Made by a program: the position numbers and the translations under genes. Below, piece after piece: positions 7,235-17,292 of a stretch of 64,000 nucleotides of DNA. The notes beneath the pieces are model-generated. The model made no database searches. It was given only the letters and a program-made list of their open reading frames with translations, and had not been told where the DNA came from. Source of the DNA: Klebsiella pneumoniae (GTDB taxonomy: Bacteria; Pseudomonadota; Gammaproteobacteria; Steroidobacterales; Steroidobacteraceae); assembly GCA_945873095.1 (NCBI GenBank), contig CAMCBU010000003.1, positions 62,001-126,000 of the forward strand, given 5' to 3'. Position 1 is the first letter of the stretch. Each line of letters opens with the position of its first letter.

Positions 7235-8359
7235 ATGAGTCGCCGCCTCTCCCCACATGCCCTGCTACCCGATGAGCACCACGACGAGCGCGAGCGTCAA
7301 GCCTTCGTAGGGGCACTGCGTGGGCATCTCGCAGGCAGGGTGATGCCGGGCAATTATGCGATCTATCGCGCTAGCGTCGAGCCCGAGTTCGAGCGTCACC
7401 ATGGCCGTAAGCCTGTGCACCACAACGAGGTGCGGGCTGTCATGGAGCGGCACCCGTACTATCAGTTTTGGAGCGCGTTGCAGCGCTGTAGCCAGCAACG
7501 TATGTGGGATGCAGTCATCGACTCGGTCGAACGCGAATGGCCGCGGCTGAACGGCGAGTTGCAGCGGTCACGCAAGCGCGGGTCATTGAGACTCGACCCT
7601 GCTTTGCGCATCCCGCGTTATCACACGGCGGTCGACATTCACTTGCAGCCCGGTGGTTACCACACCGATTTCGTTGATGGTGATGTTGCCGCTGGCGCGA
7701 TCTACGACCTCGGACTCAACATCTACTCCCACGGGATGATGGGGCCGCGCAATGAGTATCTCGGCGACCTGTTGCTCGAGTACTTTTTGAGGGCGCATCG
7801 TCGTTTCAAACCGGGCCGAATCCTCGATCTGGGTTGCGCGATCGGCAACAGCACCCTGCCGTGGGCGCGGCAGTTCAAAAACGCCCGTGTCGAAGCCATC
7901 GATGTCGCAGCGCCACAGTTGCGTTATGCGCATGCGCGCGCCGAGTCACTGGGTGTGCCGGTGCACTTCAGCCAGCAAAATGCCGAGCACACCGCGTTCG
8001 AAGATCAGAGTTTCGATCTGGTGATTTCTCACATCATGCTGCACGAAACTTCGCGCAGCGCGTTGCCGCGTATCTTCGCCGAGTGTCATCGTCTGTTGAA
8101 GCCCGGTGGCTTGATGCTTCATCTGGAAATCCCGCGCGGTAAGACTGTCATCGAGAACTTTCTCTACAACTGGGAAAGTTGGAACAACAACGAAACTTTC
8201 GGTCAGTACATGACGCATATCGATCTGGCGGATGTCGCACGACAGGCCGGGTTCGCCTCAGACGAGGTCCGCTGCGTTGATCACGCTGTGCCGCGCGAGC
8301 AAGAGCAGCAGCTCTACTCCGAAGAGACACTCTGGAAAATCGTCGAGGCACGTAAATGA
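7235..8359 (+). CDS. Class I SAM-dependent methyltransferase
   Basis: A protein of about 374 residues. The N-terminal 180 residues are an uncharacterised helical region with conserved-looking HPYYQFWSALQRCSQQ. The C-terminal half is a class I methyltransferase: SAM-binding loop RILDLGCAIGNSTL, acidic residue in VEAIDVAAPQLRYA, and motif IV FDLVISHIMLHETS followed by RLLKPGGLMLHLEIP. Such two-part proteins may act on small molecules; the substrate is unknown. The ATG at 7235 was preferred over the TTG at 7205, which overlaps the previous stop. A DUF502 gene follows at a duplicated junction. Confidence 0.75.
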   Translation: MSRRLSPHALLPDEHHDERERQAFVGALRGHLAGRVMPGNYAIYRASVEPEFERHHGRKPVHHNEVRAVMERHPYYQFWSALQRCSQQRMWDAVIDSVEREWPRLNGELQRSRKRGSLRLDPALRIPRYHTAVDIHLQPGGYHTDFVDGDVAAGAIYDLGLNIYSHGMMGPRNEYLGDLLLEYFLRAHRRFKPGRILDLGCAIGNSTLPWARQFKNARVEAIDVAAPQLRYAHARAESLGVPVHFSQQNAEHTAFEDQSFDLVISHIMLHETSRSALPRIFAECHRLLKPGGLMLHLEIPRGKTVIENFLYNWESWNNNETFGQYMTHIDLADVARQAGFASDEVRCVDHAVPREQEQQLYSEETLWKIVEARK

Positions 8360-8376
8360 TCGAGGCAGGTAAATGA
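8343..8376 (+). repeat. 17-bp tandem duplication across a stop/start junction
   Basis: 8343-8359 and 8360-8376 are tandem copies differing at one base (c8351/g8368). Each holds the last codons of the methyltransferase and the ATGA of the next gene's start. The second copy supplies the used ATG at 8373 with GGCAGG just upstream. This looks like a slippage duplication that turned an overlapping junction into a separated one. Confidence 0.8.
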
Positions 8377-8951
8377 AGACCGTCGGCAGGCTGCTCGCGA
8401 AAGGGTTGCTCACCATTTTGCCGATCGTGCTGACGGTCTACTTCATCTACTGGCTCGGTGTGACGACGGAGTCGCTGCTCTCGGGCCTGCTCAAGGTGTG
8501 GCTGCCCGCCGAGATCTACATCCCGGGGATGGGTTTGGTCGCCGGATTTGTGGTGTTGATCGTGATCGGCTTGTTGGTGAACGCCTATGTCGTGCGCCGG
8601 GTGATCACCTTCAGCGAGTCGCTGATTTTGCGTATCCCTGTCGTCAAGACGGTTTATTCGGCGGTTCGCGATCTGACCGGCCTGATGAAGATGGGTGAGA
8701 AGAGCGGCGAATTGCAGCGCGTCGTCATGGTGCAGTTTGGGCCGGGCAAAGTGATCGGCTTCGTGACGCAGGAGAATGCGACGCTGCCAGGACTCGGCAG
8801 CGACGAGGAGCTCGTCGCGGTTTATATGCCGATGAGCTACCAGATTGGCGGCTACACTCTCTACCTGCCCCGCGACCGTATCGAGCCCACCGACCTCACG
8901 GTCGAGGCGGCGATGCGCATCGTGCTGACTGGTGGTATCCAGACTCAATAG
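8373..8951 (+). CDS. DUF502 family membrane protein
   Basis: A 192-residue protein. Two N-terminal helices (LLTILPIVLTVYFIYWLG and GLVAGFVVLIVIGLLVNAYVV) are followed by the DUF502 core: IPVVKTVYSAVRDLTGLM, VVMVQFGPGKVIGFVTQ, VAVYMPMSYQIGGYTLYLPRDRIEPTDLTVEAAMRIVLTGG. The family occurs in bacteria and plant membranes (LCV-like proteins), with no defined biochemical activity. It follows the methyltransferase and probably shares its transcript. Confidence 0.88.
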   Translation: MKTVGRLLAKGLLTILPIVLTVYFIYWLGVTTESLLSGLLKVWLPAEIYIPGMGLVAGFVVLIVIGLLVNAYVVRRVITFSESLILRIPVVKTVYSAVRDLTGLMKMGEKSGELQRVVMVQFGPGKVIGFVTQENATLPGLGSDEELVAVYMPMSYQIGGYTLYLPRDRIEPTDLTVEAAMRIVLTGGIQTQ

Positions 8952-8972
8952 CTTCACTCGAGGTACGACGAG

Positions 8973-11084
8973 ATGGCGAAGGTCGACTACAACATTCGGA
9001 ATCGCACGGCGGTCATCGCCTTCGAGGCGCCCCCGGTCAACAGTTTGAGCTATGCACTACGTGCGCCCTTGCTCGAGGCGCTTGAGCGCGCTGCGTACGA
9101 CTCGTCTGTCGATGCGGTCGTGATGATCGGATCGAACGGCACGTTCTGTGCGGGAGCCGACATCCGTGAATTCGGTGGCCCCGATGTGTTGCGCGGACCC
9201 ACTCTCTGGACCATCAACACGGCGCTGGATGAGATGAAAAAACCCGTCGTCGCCGCCATCGAGGGGGTGGCACTCGGCGGCGGTCTCGAGCTTGCGATGA
9301 GCTGCCATCAACGGGTGGCCTTGTCCTCGGCCAAGATCGGCTTGCCCGAAGTGAAGCTCGGTTTATTGCCTGGCGCGGGCGGGACGCAACGCTTGCCGCG
9401 CCTGATCGGCGTCGAGGGCGCGCTGAACGTCATGATGTCCGGCGAGCCGCTGCCGGTTGCGCTCTTCAAAGGGTCGCCGTTGTTGCAACGCATCGTCGAC
9501 ACCGATCTGCTGAGTGCGGCCATCGAAATCGCCGAAGCCGCCGCTGCCGCGCTCAAAGAGGGTAAGCCTTTGTTGCGAGCGCGCGATCTACCGGTGCGTG
9601 AGCCTGATCTCGAGGCGCTGTGTCAGTTTGCTCGCAACACGGCCAAGACCGCCTTCAAGGAATATCCGGCGCCGCTTGCGATCATTGAAGCCTTGCAAGT
9701 CGGTGCGACCAAGGGCTTTGATGCCGGTCAACAAGAAGAGTTCGCGCAGTTCAAGAAGCTGGTCGATAGCCCGGTGTCTGCAGCGTTGCGACACGTCTTC
9801 TTTGCAGAGCGAGCCGCACAGCGCATTGACGATCTGCCGGCGGACGCCAAGCCGCGCGCCGTTGCGAAGGTTGCCATCATTGGTGCTGGCACCATGGGCA
9901 CTGGCATCGCGATCAATTTTCTCAATGCGGGAATCGAAGCGCGTTTGCTGGAACTCAACCAAGTAGCGCTGGATCGCGGCGTTCAGCGAATTCGCGAGGT
10001 TTACGAGGGGCAGGTCAAGAAAGGCAAGTTGGATGCGACCAAGCTGCAAGCGCGGATGGATTTGCTGAAGCCGGTGCTCTCCTACGACGCGATCGCTGAT
10101 GTCGATCTCGCGATCGAGGCGGTCTTTGAGGATATGACGGTCAAGCAACAAGTGTTTGCACAACTGGATGCCGTGCTGCGACCGGGTGCTATTTTGGCGA
10201 CCAATACGTCCACGCTGGATGTCGACCAGATTGCGGCCGGCACGCAACGTCCAACCGATGTCATCGGCCTGCATTTTTTCAGTCCCGCCAACGTCATGCG
10301 CTTGCTCGAAGTCGTTCGCGGCGCGAAAACCGCGCCGGATGTGCTTCTGACAGCAATGACATTAGCCAAAAAAATCAAGAAGACGGCCGTCGTCTCGGGC
10401 GTATGCGACGGCTTCATCGGCAATCGCATGATCAACCAATACTTTGCGCAGGCGATGGCGATGCTCGATGAGGGCGCAAGCCCCGAGCAGATCGACAAGG
10501 CCATCGAAAAATTCGGTTTTGCGATGGGGCCGTTCCGAATGGGTGATCTCGCCGGCAACGACATCGGCTGGCACATCCGCAAGCGGCAGTACGCCGATGG
10601 CACATTGAAGCGTCCCCAGGTCGTTGCGGACCGGCTGTGTGAAATGGGTCGTTTCGGTCAGAAGACCGGTGCTGGCTGGTACGACTACAAGAAAGGTGAC
10701 CGTCAGGCATACCCCTCAACGATCGTCGCGGGTGTGATCGACGAGGCACGTAAGGCCGCTGGATCGCCGGCGCGCAAATTGACCGATGCCGAAATCGTCG
10801 ATCGACTGGTCTACGCTCTGGCCAACGAGGGTGCACGCATACTCGATGAGAAAATCGCCCAGCGCGCTTCGGATATCGATCTCGTCTATTTGATGGGCTA
10901 TGGATTCCCCATCTGGCGTGGCGGTCCGATGCACTATGCCGAGTCAAAAAAACTGTATGAAGTCGCACGACGCATGCGGCAGTTCGGTGAGCAGGCCGGT
11001 GGCGATGCCGACTTCTGGAAGCCCGCCGCGCTGATCGCGCGTCTTGCCACCGATAATCGCTCATTCAATGGAGGTGCCGCATGA
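8973..11084 (+). CDS. fadJ: Multifunctional enoyl-CoA hydratase/3-hydroxyacyl-CoA dehydrogenase (FadJ/FadB-like)
   Basis: A 703-residue fusion for fatty-acid beta-oxidation in the cytoplasm. Residues about 1-190 are a crotonase domain with the oxyanion segment [12 protein letters not shown] and both catalytic Glu motifs ([11 protein letters not shown] and [21 protein letters not shown]). From about residue 298 comes the NAD-binding [14 protein letters not shown], then the dehydrogenase His motif [18 protein letters not shown] and two C-terminal 3HCDH domains. It makes 3-ketoacyl-CoA from enoyl-CoA. The thiolase gene overlaps its stop (ATGA), giving a complete alpha-beta beta-oxidation pair. 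FadJ versus other FadB-like peroxisomal-type fusions cannot be separated by eye. Confidence 0.9.
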   Translation: MAKVDYNIRNRTAVIAFEAPPVNSLSYALRAPLLEALERAAYDSSVDAVVMIGSNGTFCAGADIREFGGPDVLRGPTLWTINTALDEMKKPVVAAIEGVALGGGLELAMSCHQRVALSSAKIGLPEVKLGLLPGAGGTQRLPRLIGVEGALNVMMSGEPLPVALFKGSPLLQRIVDTDLLSAAIEIAEAAAAALKEGKPLLRARDLPVREPDLEALCQFARNTAKTAFKEYPAPLAIIEALQVGATKGFDAGQQEEFAQFKKLVDSPVSAALRHVFFAERAAQRIDDLPADAKPRAVAKVAIIGAGTMGTGIAINFLNAGIEARLLELNQVALDRGVQRIREVYEGQVKKGKLDATKLQARMDLLKPVLSYDAIADVDLAIEAVFEDMTVKQQVFAQLDAVLRPGAILATNTSTLDVDQIAAGTQRPTDVIGLHFFSPANVMRLLEVVRGAKTAPDVLLTAMTLAKKIKKTAVVSGVCDGFIGNRMINQYFAQAMAMLDEGASPEQIDKAIEKFGFAMGPFRMGDLAGNDIGWHIRKRQYADGTLKRPQVVADRLCEMGRFGQKTGAGWYDYKKGDRQAYPSTIVAGVIDEARKAAGSPARKLTDAEIVDRLVYALANEGARILDEKIAQRASDIDLVYLMGYGFPIWRGGPMHYAESKKLYEVARRMRQFGEQAGGDADFWKPAALIARLATDNRSFNGGAA

Positions 11085-12280
11085 GCCGCGCCACAACCGG
11101 CCGCGAGGCTGTCATCGTTTCGACTGCCCGTACGCCACTCGCCAAGAGCTGGAAGGGTTCCTTCAACATGACCCACGGCGCAACGCTCGGCGCGCACGCC
11201 GTGAAGGCAGCCGTCGAGAGAGCCGGTGTCGATCCCGCGTCGATCGAAGATGTGATCATGGGCTGTGCTTATCCCGAAGGCGCAACGGGCAACAACATCG
11301 CTCGGCAGATTGCCTTGCGGGCCGAGTTGCCGGTGTCCGTCGCCGGTGTGACGGCCAATCGCTTTTGCTCGTCGGGTTTGCAGACGATCGCGCTGGCTGC
11401 ACAACGGGTGATCGCCGGCGAAGGGGATGTCTATGTCGCCGGTGGCTTGGAGTCGATCTCCTGCGTGCAGCTGGAAGTGAACATGCATATGGTGTTCGAC
11501 GGTTGGCTGAAGAAGAAAAAGCCGGCGATTTATCACTCGATGTTGCAGACGGCTGAGACCGTTGCGGCCCGTTATGGAATTTCTCGCGAGCGCCAAGACG
11601 AGTATGGCGCGCGGAGTCAGCAACGCGCGTGCGCCGCTTTGGATGCGGGCCATTTCAATGCTGAGATTGCACCGATCACCGTGCGCATGGCGGGTATCGA
11701 TCAGGCAGCCGGCGGGAAGTTATATACGCGCGAAGTGACCGTATCGCAGGACGAAGGCTTGCGCGAAGGAACGACTCTCGAGGCGATTGCGAAAATCAAA
11801 TCAGCCACGCCCGGTGGTTCGGTCGCTGCTGGCAACGCGAGCCAGTTTTCCGATGGCGCAGGTGCGTGTGTGGTCATGAGCGCCGCTGAGGCGGAGCGCG
11901 TCGGTGCAAAACCTCTCGGCATCTTTCGAGGTTTCGCCGTAGCTGGCTGTGAGCCCGATGAGATGGGTATCGGCCCGGTCTTTGCGGTGCCCAAATTATT
12001 GGCGCGCGCGGGGTTGAAGGTCGAGGATGTCGGTTTGTGGGAGCTCAATGAAGCATTTGCGGTTCAGGTTCTCTACTGCCGCGACAAACTCGGTATTCCC
12101 GATGATCGGCTTAACGTCGACGGCGGTGCCATTGCGGTGGGCCATCCCTATGGCATGAGCGGCCAACGTCTTGTCGGACATGCCCTACTCGCGGGCAAGC
12201 GCCTTGGCGTGCGTCATGTCGTTGTGACGATGTGCATTGGCGGCGGCATGGGTGCGGCTGGCCTCTTCGAGGTCGCGTGA
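11081..12280 (+). CDS. Acetyl-CoA C-acyltransferase (thiolase, FadA/FadI-like)
   Basis: A 399-residue type II thiolase that cleaves 3-ketoacyl-CoA to acetyl-CoA and a shortened acyl-CoA. The nucleophile Cys96 sits in [12 protein letters not shown]. His355 is in [10 protein letters not shown] and Cys385 in [14 protein letters not shown], so the full Cys-His-Cys set is present, and NEAFA is conserved. It is coupled by a four-base overlap to the FadJ-like gene, which provides the substrate. Length is normal for the family. Confidence 0.93.
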   Translation: MSRATTGREAVIVSTARTPLAKSWKGSFNMTHGATLGAHAVKAAVERAGVDPASIEDVIMGCAYPEGATGNNIARQIALRAELPVSVAGVTANRFCSSGLQTIALAAQRVIAGEGDVYVAGGLESISCVQLEVNMHMVFDGWLKKKKPAIYHSMLQTAETVAARYGISRERQDEYGARSQQRACAALDAGHFNAEIAPITVRMAGIDQAAGGKLYTREVTVSQDEGLREGTTLEAIAKIKSATPGGSVAAGNASQFSDGAGACVVMSAAEAERVGAKPLGIFRGFAVAGCEPDEMGIGPVFAVPKLLARAGLKVEDVGLWELNEAFAVQVLYCRDKLGIPDDRLNVDGGAIAVGHPYGMSGQRLVGHALLAGKRLGVRHVVVTMCIGGGMGAAGLFEVA

Positions 12281-12903
12281 GGCTCGGGCATGCGTTTGTC
12301 GGGTTGTTGTTCACTCTGGCAAGTTGGCCGTTGATGGCCATAGAAATCCCAGAGTATCGAGTGCTCGAGCAAGATGGCGCGTTCGAGCTACGAGCGTATT
12401 CGCCTTACCTGATCGCCGAGACGGAGGTGGAAGCGGGCTTCATGAATGCTGGCAATATCGCCTTCGGCCGGCTCTTTCGCTATATCAGCGGTGCCAATAC
12501 GACGCAGGTCGAGATCGCCATGACAGCGCCGGTGGAACAGTCATCGCGAGGCGAAAAGATCGCCATGACAGCACCCGTGGAGCAGGCGAAGGGAGAGGGC
12601 GTTTTTCGTGTGGGTTTCGTCGTGCCACGCCAGTACAACCGCGACACCGTGCCAAAGCCCACCGATCCACGCGTCAGCATTCGAGAGGTTCCGGCGAGAA
12701 CCGTGGCGGTGTGGCGCTACTCTGGCCGTTGGACCGAAGAAAACTTTCGCGAGCACGAGCAAGATCTGCGGCGTGCCTTGCAAGCGCGAGGCTTGCAAAC
12801 TGCGCCCGGTGATAGCGCCATCATTGCTCGTTACGATGCGCCTTTCATGCCGTGGTTCATGCGCCGGAACGAAGTGCTGATTCCGTTGGAGAAGAAGCCA
12901 TGA
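12277..12903 (+). CDS. Exported SOUL family heme-binding-like protein
   Basis: A 208-residue protein. The GTG at 12277 overlaps the thiolase stop (GTGA) and gives a signal peptide [20 protein letters not shown]. The SOUL fold follows: [20 protein letters not shown], the duplicated IAMTAPVEQ motif, [19 protein letters not shown] and a C-terminal [25 protein letters not shown] proteins bind heme or tetrapyrroles in some eukaryotes; bacterial roles are unclear. The doubled IAMTAPV motif is typical of the family. Confidence 0.88.
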   Translation: MRLGHAFVGLLFTLASWPLMAIEIPEYRVLEQDGAFELRAYSPYLIAETEVEAGFMNAGNIAFGRLFRYISGANTTQVEIAMTAPVEQSSRGEKIAMTAPVEQAKGEGVFRVGFVVPRQYNRDTVPKPTDPRVSIREVPARTVAVWRYSGRWTEENFREHEQDLRRALQARGLQTAPGDSAIIARYDAPFMPWFMRRNEVLIPLEKKP

Positions 12904-13793
12904 GTTTCGAGAGCGAGCGCCGCAGTCTGCAGCCTATGCCATCCGTTGAACGGCGCGACTTCGTCAAAGCCGCCTTGATCGGTGGGTTCGCCGCCGCCAC
13001 CATGCCGGTGAGTGCCACCACGATCCAAACGAGTACCGAGGGTCTCGAGGCTGGAGAGGTCGCCATCCCCGTCGGTCGAGATCGGTTGCCGGCTTATCGT
13101 GCTCGTCCGCTCTCGGGACGCGATTGGCCACTGGTCGTCGTCATACAAGAAATCTTTGGTGTGCACGAGCACATTCGAGACGTGTGCCGCCGATTCGCCC
13201 AGCTCGGCGCCTACGCCATCGCGCCGGAGTTGTTTTTCCGTCAGGGCAATCCGGGCGCTGTTGTCGACATGCAAACTTTGATGCGCGAGATCGTCGCGCG
13301 GGTGCCGGATGCTCAAGTGATGAGCGATCTCGATGCAACCGTGGCTTGGTCGCGAGCTGACGGTGCCACAGGTAAGGCGGGGATCACGGGGTTTTGTTGG
13401 GGTGGTCGTATCACGTGGTTGTATGCCGCTCACTCCGCTGCTTTGGCGGCGGGCGTCGCTTGGTATGGTCGCCTCGTGGGTCAGGCGAGCGAGTTGCAAC
13501 CGGTGCATCCGGTGGATGTCGCGGCGCGATTACGAGCGCCGGTTCTTGGTCTGTATGCCGGCGAGGATGCGGGCATTCCGCTCGACTCGGTTGCCACCAT
13601 GCGTGCGGCCTTGCGGGCCGAAGGCGTCTCTGCGGCAGCGCAGGCTTCCTCGATCACCGTTTATCCGCAAGCGAAGCATGGATTCCACGCTGACTATCGT
13701 GCCGCCTATCGACCTGAAGATGCCCAACCCGCGTTCGTTGCCGCTTGCGCTTTCTTCCGCCAGCACGGTCTCGCGCTCCAGAACCCGACATAA
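12900..13793 (+). CDS. Tat-exported dienelactone hydrolase family protein
   Basis: A 297-residue protein with a twin-arginine signal (SVERRDFVKAALIGGFAAATMP, residues about 15-37), then an alpha/beta hydrolase of the DLH family. The nucleophile lies in GITGFCWGGRI (GxCxGG with Cys), Asp in LYAGEDAGIP and His in AKHGFHADYR. The start EVAIPVGRDRLPAYRARP and VVVIQEIFGVHEHIRD are classic. The ATG overlaps the SOUL stop. It hydrolyses cyclic esters or related substrates, probably in the periplasm after folding in the cytoplasm. The true substrate is unknown. Confidence 0.88.
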   Translation: MSFESERRSLQPMPSVERRDFVKAALIGGFAAATMPVSATTIQTSTEGLEAGEVAIPVGRDRLPAYRARPLSGRDWPLVVVIQEIFGVHEHIRDVCRRFAQLGAYAIAPELFFRQGNPGAVVDMQTLMREIVARVPDAQVMSDLDATVAWSRADGATGKAGITGFCWGGRITWLYAAHSAALAAGVAWYGRLVGQASELQPVHPVDVAARLRAPVLGLYAGEDAGIPLDSVATMRAALRAEGVSAAAQASSITVYPQAKHGFHADYRAAYRPEDAQPAFVAACAFFRQHGLALQNPT

Positions 13794-13805
13794 GACTGAC
13801 CCCGA

Positions 13806-15626
13806 GTGCTGCTTCGATTTGATGCCGTTTCGCTAGCCTTTGGTTCGCGGCCTTTGCTCGATCACGTCGATCTGAGCATCGGCGAGCGCGAGCGTGTTTG
13901 TATCGTCGGTCGCAACGGCGAGGGTAAGTCGTCGTTGCTACGTTTGGTGGCCGGTGTCACACCGCCGGATGATGGCGCGGTATGGGTCAAGCCCGGTGCG
14001 CGTCTTGCGATGCTCGAGCAGGACCTCGACATGATGACCGAGGCTAGCGTGCTCGAGGTCGTGCAAGGCGGTCTTGCGGGTGCTCGAGGTGAGAGTTGGG
14101 AACACGCGCATCAAGTCGAGACGATCATCTCGCGTTTGCAGTTACCGGCGGAGCAAGCCTTCGTGGGACTGTCGGGTGGTTGGCGTCGACGGGTCATGCT
14201 CGGTCGGGCACTGGTGTCAGAGCCTGAGATCCTGTTGCTCGATGAGCCGACCAACCACTTGGACATTTCGGCGATCGAGTGGCTCGAAGCAGTCATGCTC
14301 GAGTTTCGTGGCGCTTTACTGTTCGTGAGTCACGATCGGATGTTCGTCAATCGGCTAGCCACGCGGGTCGTCGAATTGGATCGCGGCAAACTGAGTTCGT
14401 GGCCGGGAAATTACGACGACTTCGTCACGAAAAAAACACTGCAACTCGAGATCGAAGCGAAAGCCAATGCGCTGTTCGACAAGAAACTGGCCGAAGAGGA
14501 AGTGTGGATACGCAAGGGTGTCGAGGCGCGACGCACCCGTAACGAAGGGCGAGTGCGGGCTCTCAAAGATATGCGCTCCGAGCGAAAAGCACGCCGTGAT
14601 CGTATCGGGCAAGTCGAACTGGCCGTTACCGAGGCTGCCGAGTCGGGCAAGCTGGTTTTCGAAGCCGAGCAAGCCGGTGTTTCATTTGGCGATCACGAGG
14701 TGCTGAGTGGGATCACGACGCGAATCCAGCGCGGTGATCGCGTGGGTATCGTCGGGCCGAATGGCGCCGGTAAAAGCACGTTGATCAAGTTGCTACTTGG
14801 CGAGCTTGAGCCCTCGAGCGGGCGCGTCAAACGCGGGTCACGACTGGAGATTGCCTATTACGACCAGCAGCGTGAACAACTGGATCTGAGCGCCTCTGTC
14901 TCCGATAACGTCAACGACGGTAATTCCTTTGTGCCGATCGGCGGTGAAAATCGTCATGTCTCAGGTTACCTGCGAGATTTCCTATTTAGACCCGACCAAT
15001 TGCTGACACCGGCCAGTGCGCTTTCCGGCGGCGAGCGAAATCGTTTGTTGCTCGCGCGACTTTTTGCGCGTCCGGCCAATTTGCTCGTTCTCGATGAGCC
15101 CACGAACGATCTGGACATCGATACCTTGGAGTTGCTGGAAGAGCTCGTTGCGAGCTTCGATGGCACGCTGCTGCTCGTCAGTCACGATCGTAGTTTCCTC
15201 GATCGAGTGGTCACGAGTTTGTTGGTGCTCGAGGGTGACGGTGGCGTCCGTGAGTTCGTCGGTGGTTGGACGGATTGGGAAGAGTGGAAGAAGAACAGCG
15301 CTGTAGCAGCCAATACTGCGTCCGCCCGAAAGACATCCAAGCTCGATTCGAAAGAGGATGTCGTGGCAGTGGCGCCGGTCGCGCCCATCAAGAAAAAGCG
15401 CCTCTCATACAAAGAGCAACGCGAATTCGACGAGCTGCCTGTAAAACTCGAAGCGTTGGAGTCGCGCAAGTTGGTGCTTGATGACTTGGTTGCGGATCCG
15501 AATTTTTATGGTCGTGATCAGCACGAAGTCAAAAACACCTTAGGTGAGTTACAAGCACTTTCCGAGCAGATCGATGCAGCGTACCTACGTTGGGAAGAAC
15601 TCGAAAAACTGCAGGCGAGTGGCTGA
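13806..15626 (+). CDS. uup: ABC-F ATPase Uup
   Basis: A 606-residue soluble ABC-F protein with two nucleotide-binding domains: Walker A GRNGEGKSS and GPNGAGKST, signatures LSGGWRRR and LSGGERNR, Walker B LLLDEPTNHLD and LVLDEPTNDLD. The inter-domain linker is rich in Arg/Lys, and a C-terminal coiled-coil (after KKKRLSYKEQREFDELP) is diagnostic of Uup. Uup-type proteins act on ribosomes or branched DNA and affect transposon excision. The GTG start at 13806 gives VLLRFDAVSLAFGSRPLLD, as in homologues. No strong ribosome binding site is visible. Confidence 0.92.
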   Translation: MLLRFDAVSLAFGSRPLLDHVDLSIGERERVCIVGRNGEGKSSLLRLVAGVTPPDDGAVWVKPGARLAMLEQDLDMMTEASVLEVVQGGLAGARGESWEHAHQVETIISRLQLPAEQAFVGLSGGWRRRVMLGRALVSEPEILLLDEPTNHLDISAIEWLEAVMLEFRGALLFVSHDRMFVNRLATRVVELDRGKLSSWPGNYDDFVTKKTLQLEIEAKANALFDKKLAEEEVWIRKGVEARRTRNEGRVRALKDMRSERKARRDRIGQVELAVTEAAESGKLVFEAEQAGVSFGDHEVLSGITTRIQRGDRVGIVGPNGAGKSTLIKLLLGELEPSSGRVKRGSRLEIAYYDQQREQLDLSASVSDNVNDGNSFVPIGGENRHVSGYLRDFLFRPDQLLTPASALSGGERNRLLLARLFARPANLLVLDEPTNDLDIDTLELLEELVASFDGTLLLVSHDRSFLDRVVTSLLVLEGDGGVREFVGGWTDWEEWKKNSAVAANTASARKTSKLDSKEDVVAVAPVAPIKKKRLSYKEQREFDELPVKLEALESRKLVLDDLVADPNFYGRDQHEVKNTLGELQALSEQIDAAYLRWEELEKLQASG

Positions 15627-15653
15627 GTTCGAGCGCCTAATCCAAAAATGCCG

Positions 15654-15681
15654 TGACGAACCGCTCGTCGTGGTGTACACT
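15654..15681 (+). promoter_or_regulatory. Candidate sigma70 promoter for the RhlE helicase
   Basis: TGACGA, a 16-base spacer and TACACT (15676-15681) lie in the 167-base gap before the helicase gene. That leaves a leader of about 105 bases, long enough for cold or autoregulatory control, although no defined structure was recognised. Confidence 0.35.
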
Positions 15682-15793
15682 TCGTGCTGCAAAATAAGGG
15701 TTGCGCGGTCAGCGCCCCCATTACTCGACTCGCAACTGACCGCTACGGCTTTGTCCGTGTCGCGAGTCAAATCAACTACGGATCTCATCATCA

Positions 15794-17071
15794 ATGCAGT
15801 TTTCTGATCTCGGGCTTCAGCCCGAGTTGTTGCGTGCTGTCGCCGACAAAGGCTATGCCACGCCGACCCCCATCCAATTCAAGGCCATTCCTGCCGTTCT
15901 GTCGGGTCGCGATATTCTCGCGGGCGCACAGACGGGCACTGGCAAGACAGCGGGCTTCGTGCTCCCGGTTTTGCAGCGATTGAATGCCGCCAGTGGCCAT
16001 GCGCCACGCGCACTCGTCCTTAGCCCTACCCGCGAGTTGACCGCGCAGATCGCCGAGAACGCCAAGGCGTATGGACGCTACAAGAACGTCCGTTCGCTGG
16101 TGATTTTCGGCGGTGTCAGTGAAAAGCCGCAAATCGAAGGCTTGCGTCGCGGCTGTGACCTTCTGATCGCAACGCCCGGACGTCTGCTCGATCTCGTTGA
16201 GCAAGGCTACGCCGACTTGTCCAAGGTTGAATGCCTGGTTCTCGATGAAGCGGATCGCATGCTCGACATGGGCTTCATTCACGCCATCAAACGGATCATC
16301 AAGCTGCTGCCACCACAGCGCCAGAACTTGATGTTTTCAGCCACCTACTCCGACGATATCCGGGAGCTGGCGTCGAAAATTCTGCGCAATCCGGTCTCGG
16401 TCGAAGTTGCCCCGAGAAATACGACGGCGGAGCGAGTCGATCAAGTGGCGTTCAAGGTGCCGAAGGAGGCCAAGCGACACTTGCTGGTCCATCTATTTGA
16501 TCATGGTGCGCAAGGCGAGGGCACATGGCACCAAGTGCTCGTGTTCACGCGAACCAAGCACGGTGCAAATCGATTGGCACAACAACTTGAAGGCGCCGGC
16601 ATCCGTGCTGCCGCGATCCATGGCAACAAGAGCCAAGGTGCGCGCGTACGAGCTCTGGAGGATTTCAAGTCGGGTCAGATCGCCGCTCTTGTCGCAACGG
16701 AAGTCGCTTCACGTGGGCTCGACATCAAAGAATTACCGCAGGTCGTCAATTACGAGCTGCCGAACGTGCCCGAGGACTACGTTCACCGCATCGGCCGAAC
16801 GGCTCGTGCTGGCGCGAGTGGTCGAGCGGTGAGTTTGGTGGCGCCGGATGAGGTCGGTCTGTTACGGGATATCGAAAAAACCATGGGTCGCGCTGTGCCT
16901 GTGTTACCGACGCCGGCTTTCGAGGTCAAAACGCCGCAGCCGGTCAGCCGCCCGACCGTTTCGCCGGGTAACCGAGCCGGATCAGCTCCGCGACCAGCAA
17001 ATCACGCTGGTCGCCCTGGATCTCGATCACGCCGGCCCGGACGGTCCCGCCGCAGCCGCAGCGCTTTTTGA
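15794..17071 (+). CDS. rhlE: DEAD-box RNA helicase, RhlE family
   Basis: A 425-residue ATP-dependent RNA helicase. Motifs in order: Q motif ([26 protein letters not shown]), I AQTGTGKT, Ia [46 protein letters not shown] and [12 protein letters not shown]. The core ends near residue 375. The last 50 residues are a basic Arg/Pro/Gly/Ser tail ending [14 protein letters not shown]. This tail is encoded opposite the 3' part of the convergent SUI1-like gene, an overlap of 128 bases. It probably acts in ribosome assembly or RNA turnover, as RhlE does. Confidence 0.92.
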   Translation: MQFSDLGLQPELLRAVADKGYATPTPIQFKAIPAVLSGRDILAGAQTGTGKTAGFVLPVLQRLNAASGHAPRALVLSPTRELTAQIAENAKAYGRYKNVRSLVIFGGVSEKPQIEGLRRGCDLLIATPGRLLDLVEQGYADLSKVECLVLDEADRMLDMGFIHAIKRIIKLLPPQRQNLMFSATYSDDIRELASKILRNPVSVEVAPRNTTAERVDQVAFKVPKEAKRHLLVHLFDHGAQGEGTWHQVLVFTRTKHGANRLAQQLEGAGIRAAAIHGNKSQGARVRALEDFKSGQIAALVATEVASRGLDIKELPQVVNYELPNVPEDYVHRIGRTARAGASGRAVSLVAPDEVGLLRDIEKTMGRAVPVLPTPAFEVKTPQPVSRPTVSPGNRAGSAPRPANHAGRPGSRSRRPGRSRRSRSAF

Positions 17072-17249
17072 GCTGCTTGGCGAGTTCTTCGAGCTGAGCC
17101 TGAGGCAAGGGCAGACCTGTGATGACGGAGACGCCCTTGCCGCCTCGGCCTGAGGTCTCGCGACCGACCCGTACCATCAACTTTCCCTGGCCGGCCAGTG
17201 GCGCGACGAGGGTGCCCGCCGCTGCTTTGCGTTTTGCGTCGATGTTCAT
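16944..17249 (-). CDS. yciH: SUI1/YciH family translation factor
   Basis: A 101-residue homologue of eIF1/SUI1. The core is [26 protein letters not shown], then [46 protein letters not shown]. The GCGGTV and IQGD motifs are diagnostic. Bacterial YciH influences initiation fidelity; its exact role is not settled. Its last 42 codons lie antisense to the RhlE basic tail. The ATG at 17249 faces the divergent cyclophilin gene 43 bases away. Confidence 0.92.
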   Translation of the reverse strand: MNIDAKRKAAAGTLVAPLAGQGKLMVRVGRETSGRGGKGVSVITGLPLPQAQLEELAKQLKKRCGCGGTVRAGVIEIQGDQRDLLVAELIRLGYPAKRSGG

Positions 17250-17280
17250 GATGTGAAGTCTAGGATAACCAAGGGCGCGC

Positions 17281-17286
17281 TAGAAT
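17281..17286 (+). promoter_or_regulatory. -10 box adjacent to cyclophilin start
   Basis: TAGAAT ends six bases before the ATG at 17293, so the transcript would begin at or near the start codon. No ribosome binding site is visible and no clear -35 was found. Confidence 0.4.
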
Positions 17287-17292
17287 CGTCCG

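Noticed and set aside
8148-8957. Open frame of 269 codons antisense to DUF502
   Set aside because: Composition dominated by His, Arg, Gln and Asp; DUF502 on the other strand is complete.
12508-12595. Short internal repeat IAMTAPVEQ as a recent duplication
   Set aside because: The doubled motif is a normal feature of SOUL family proteins.
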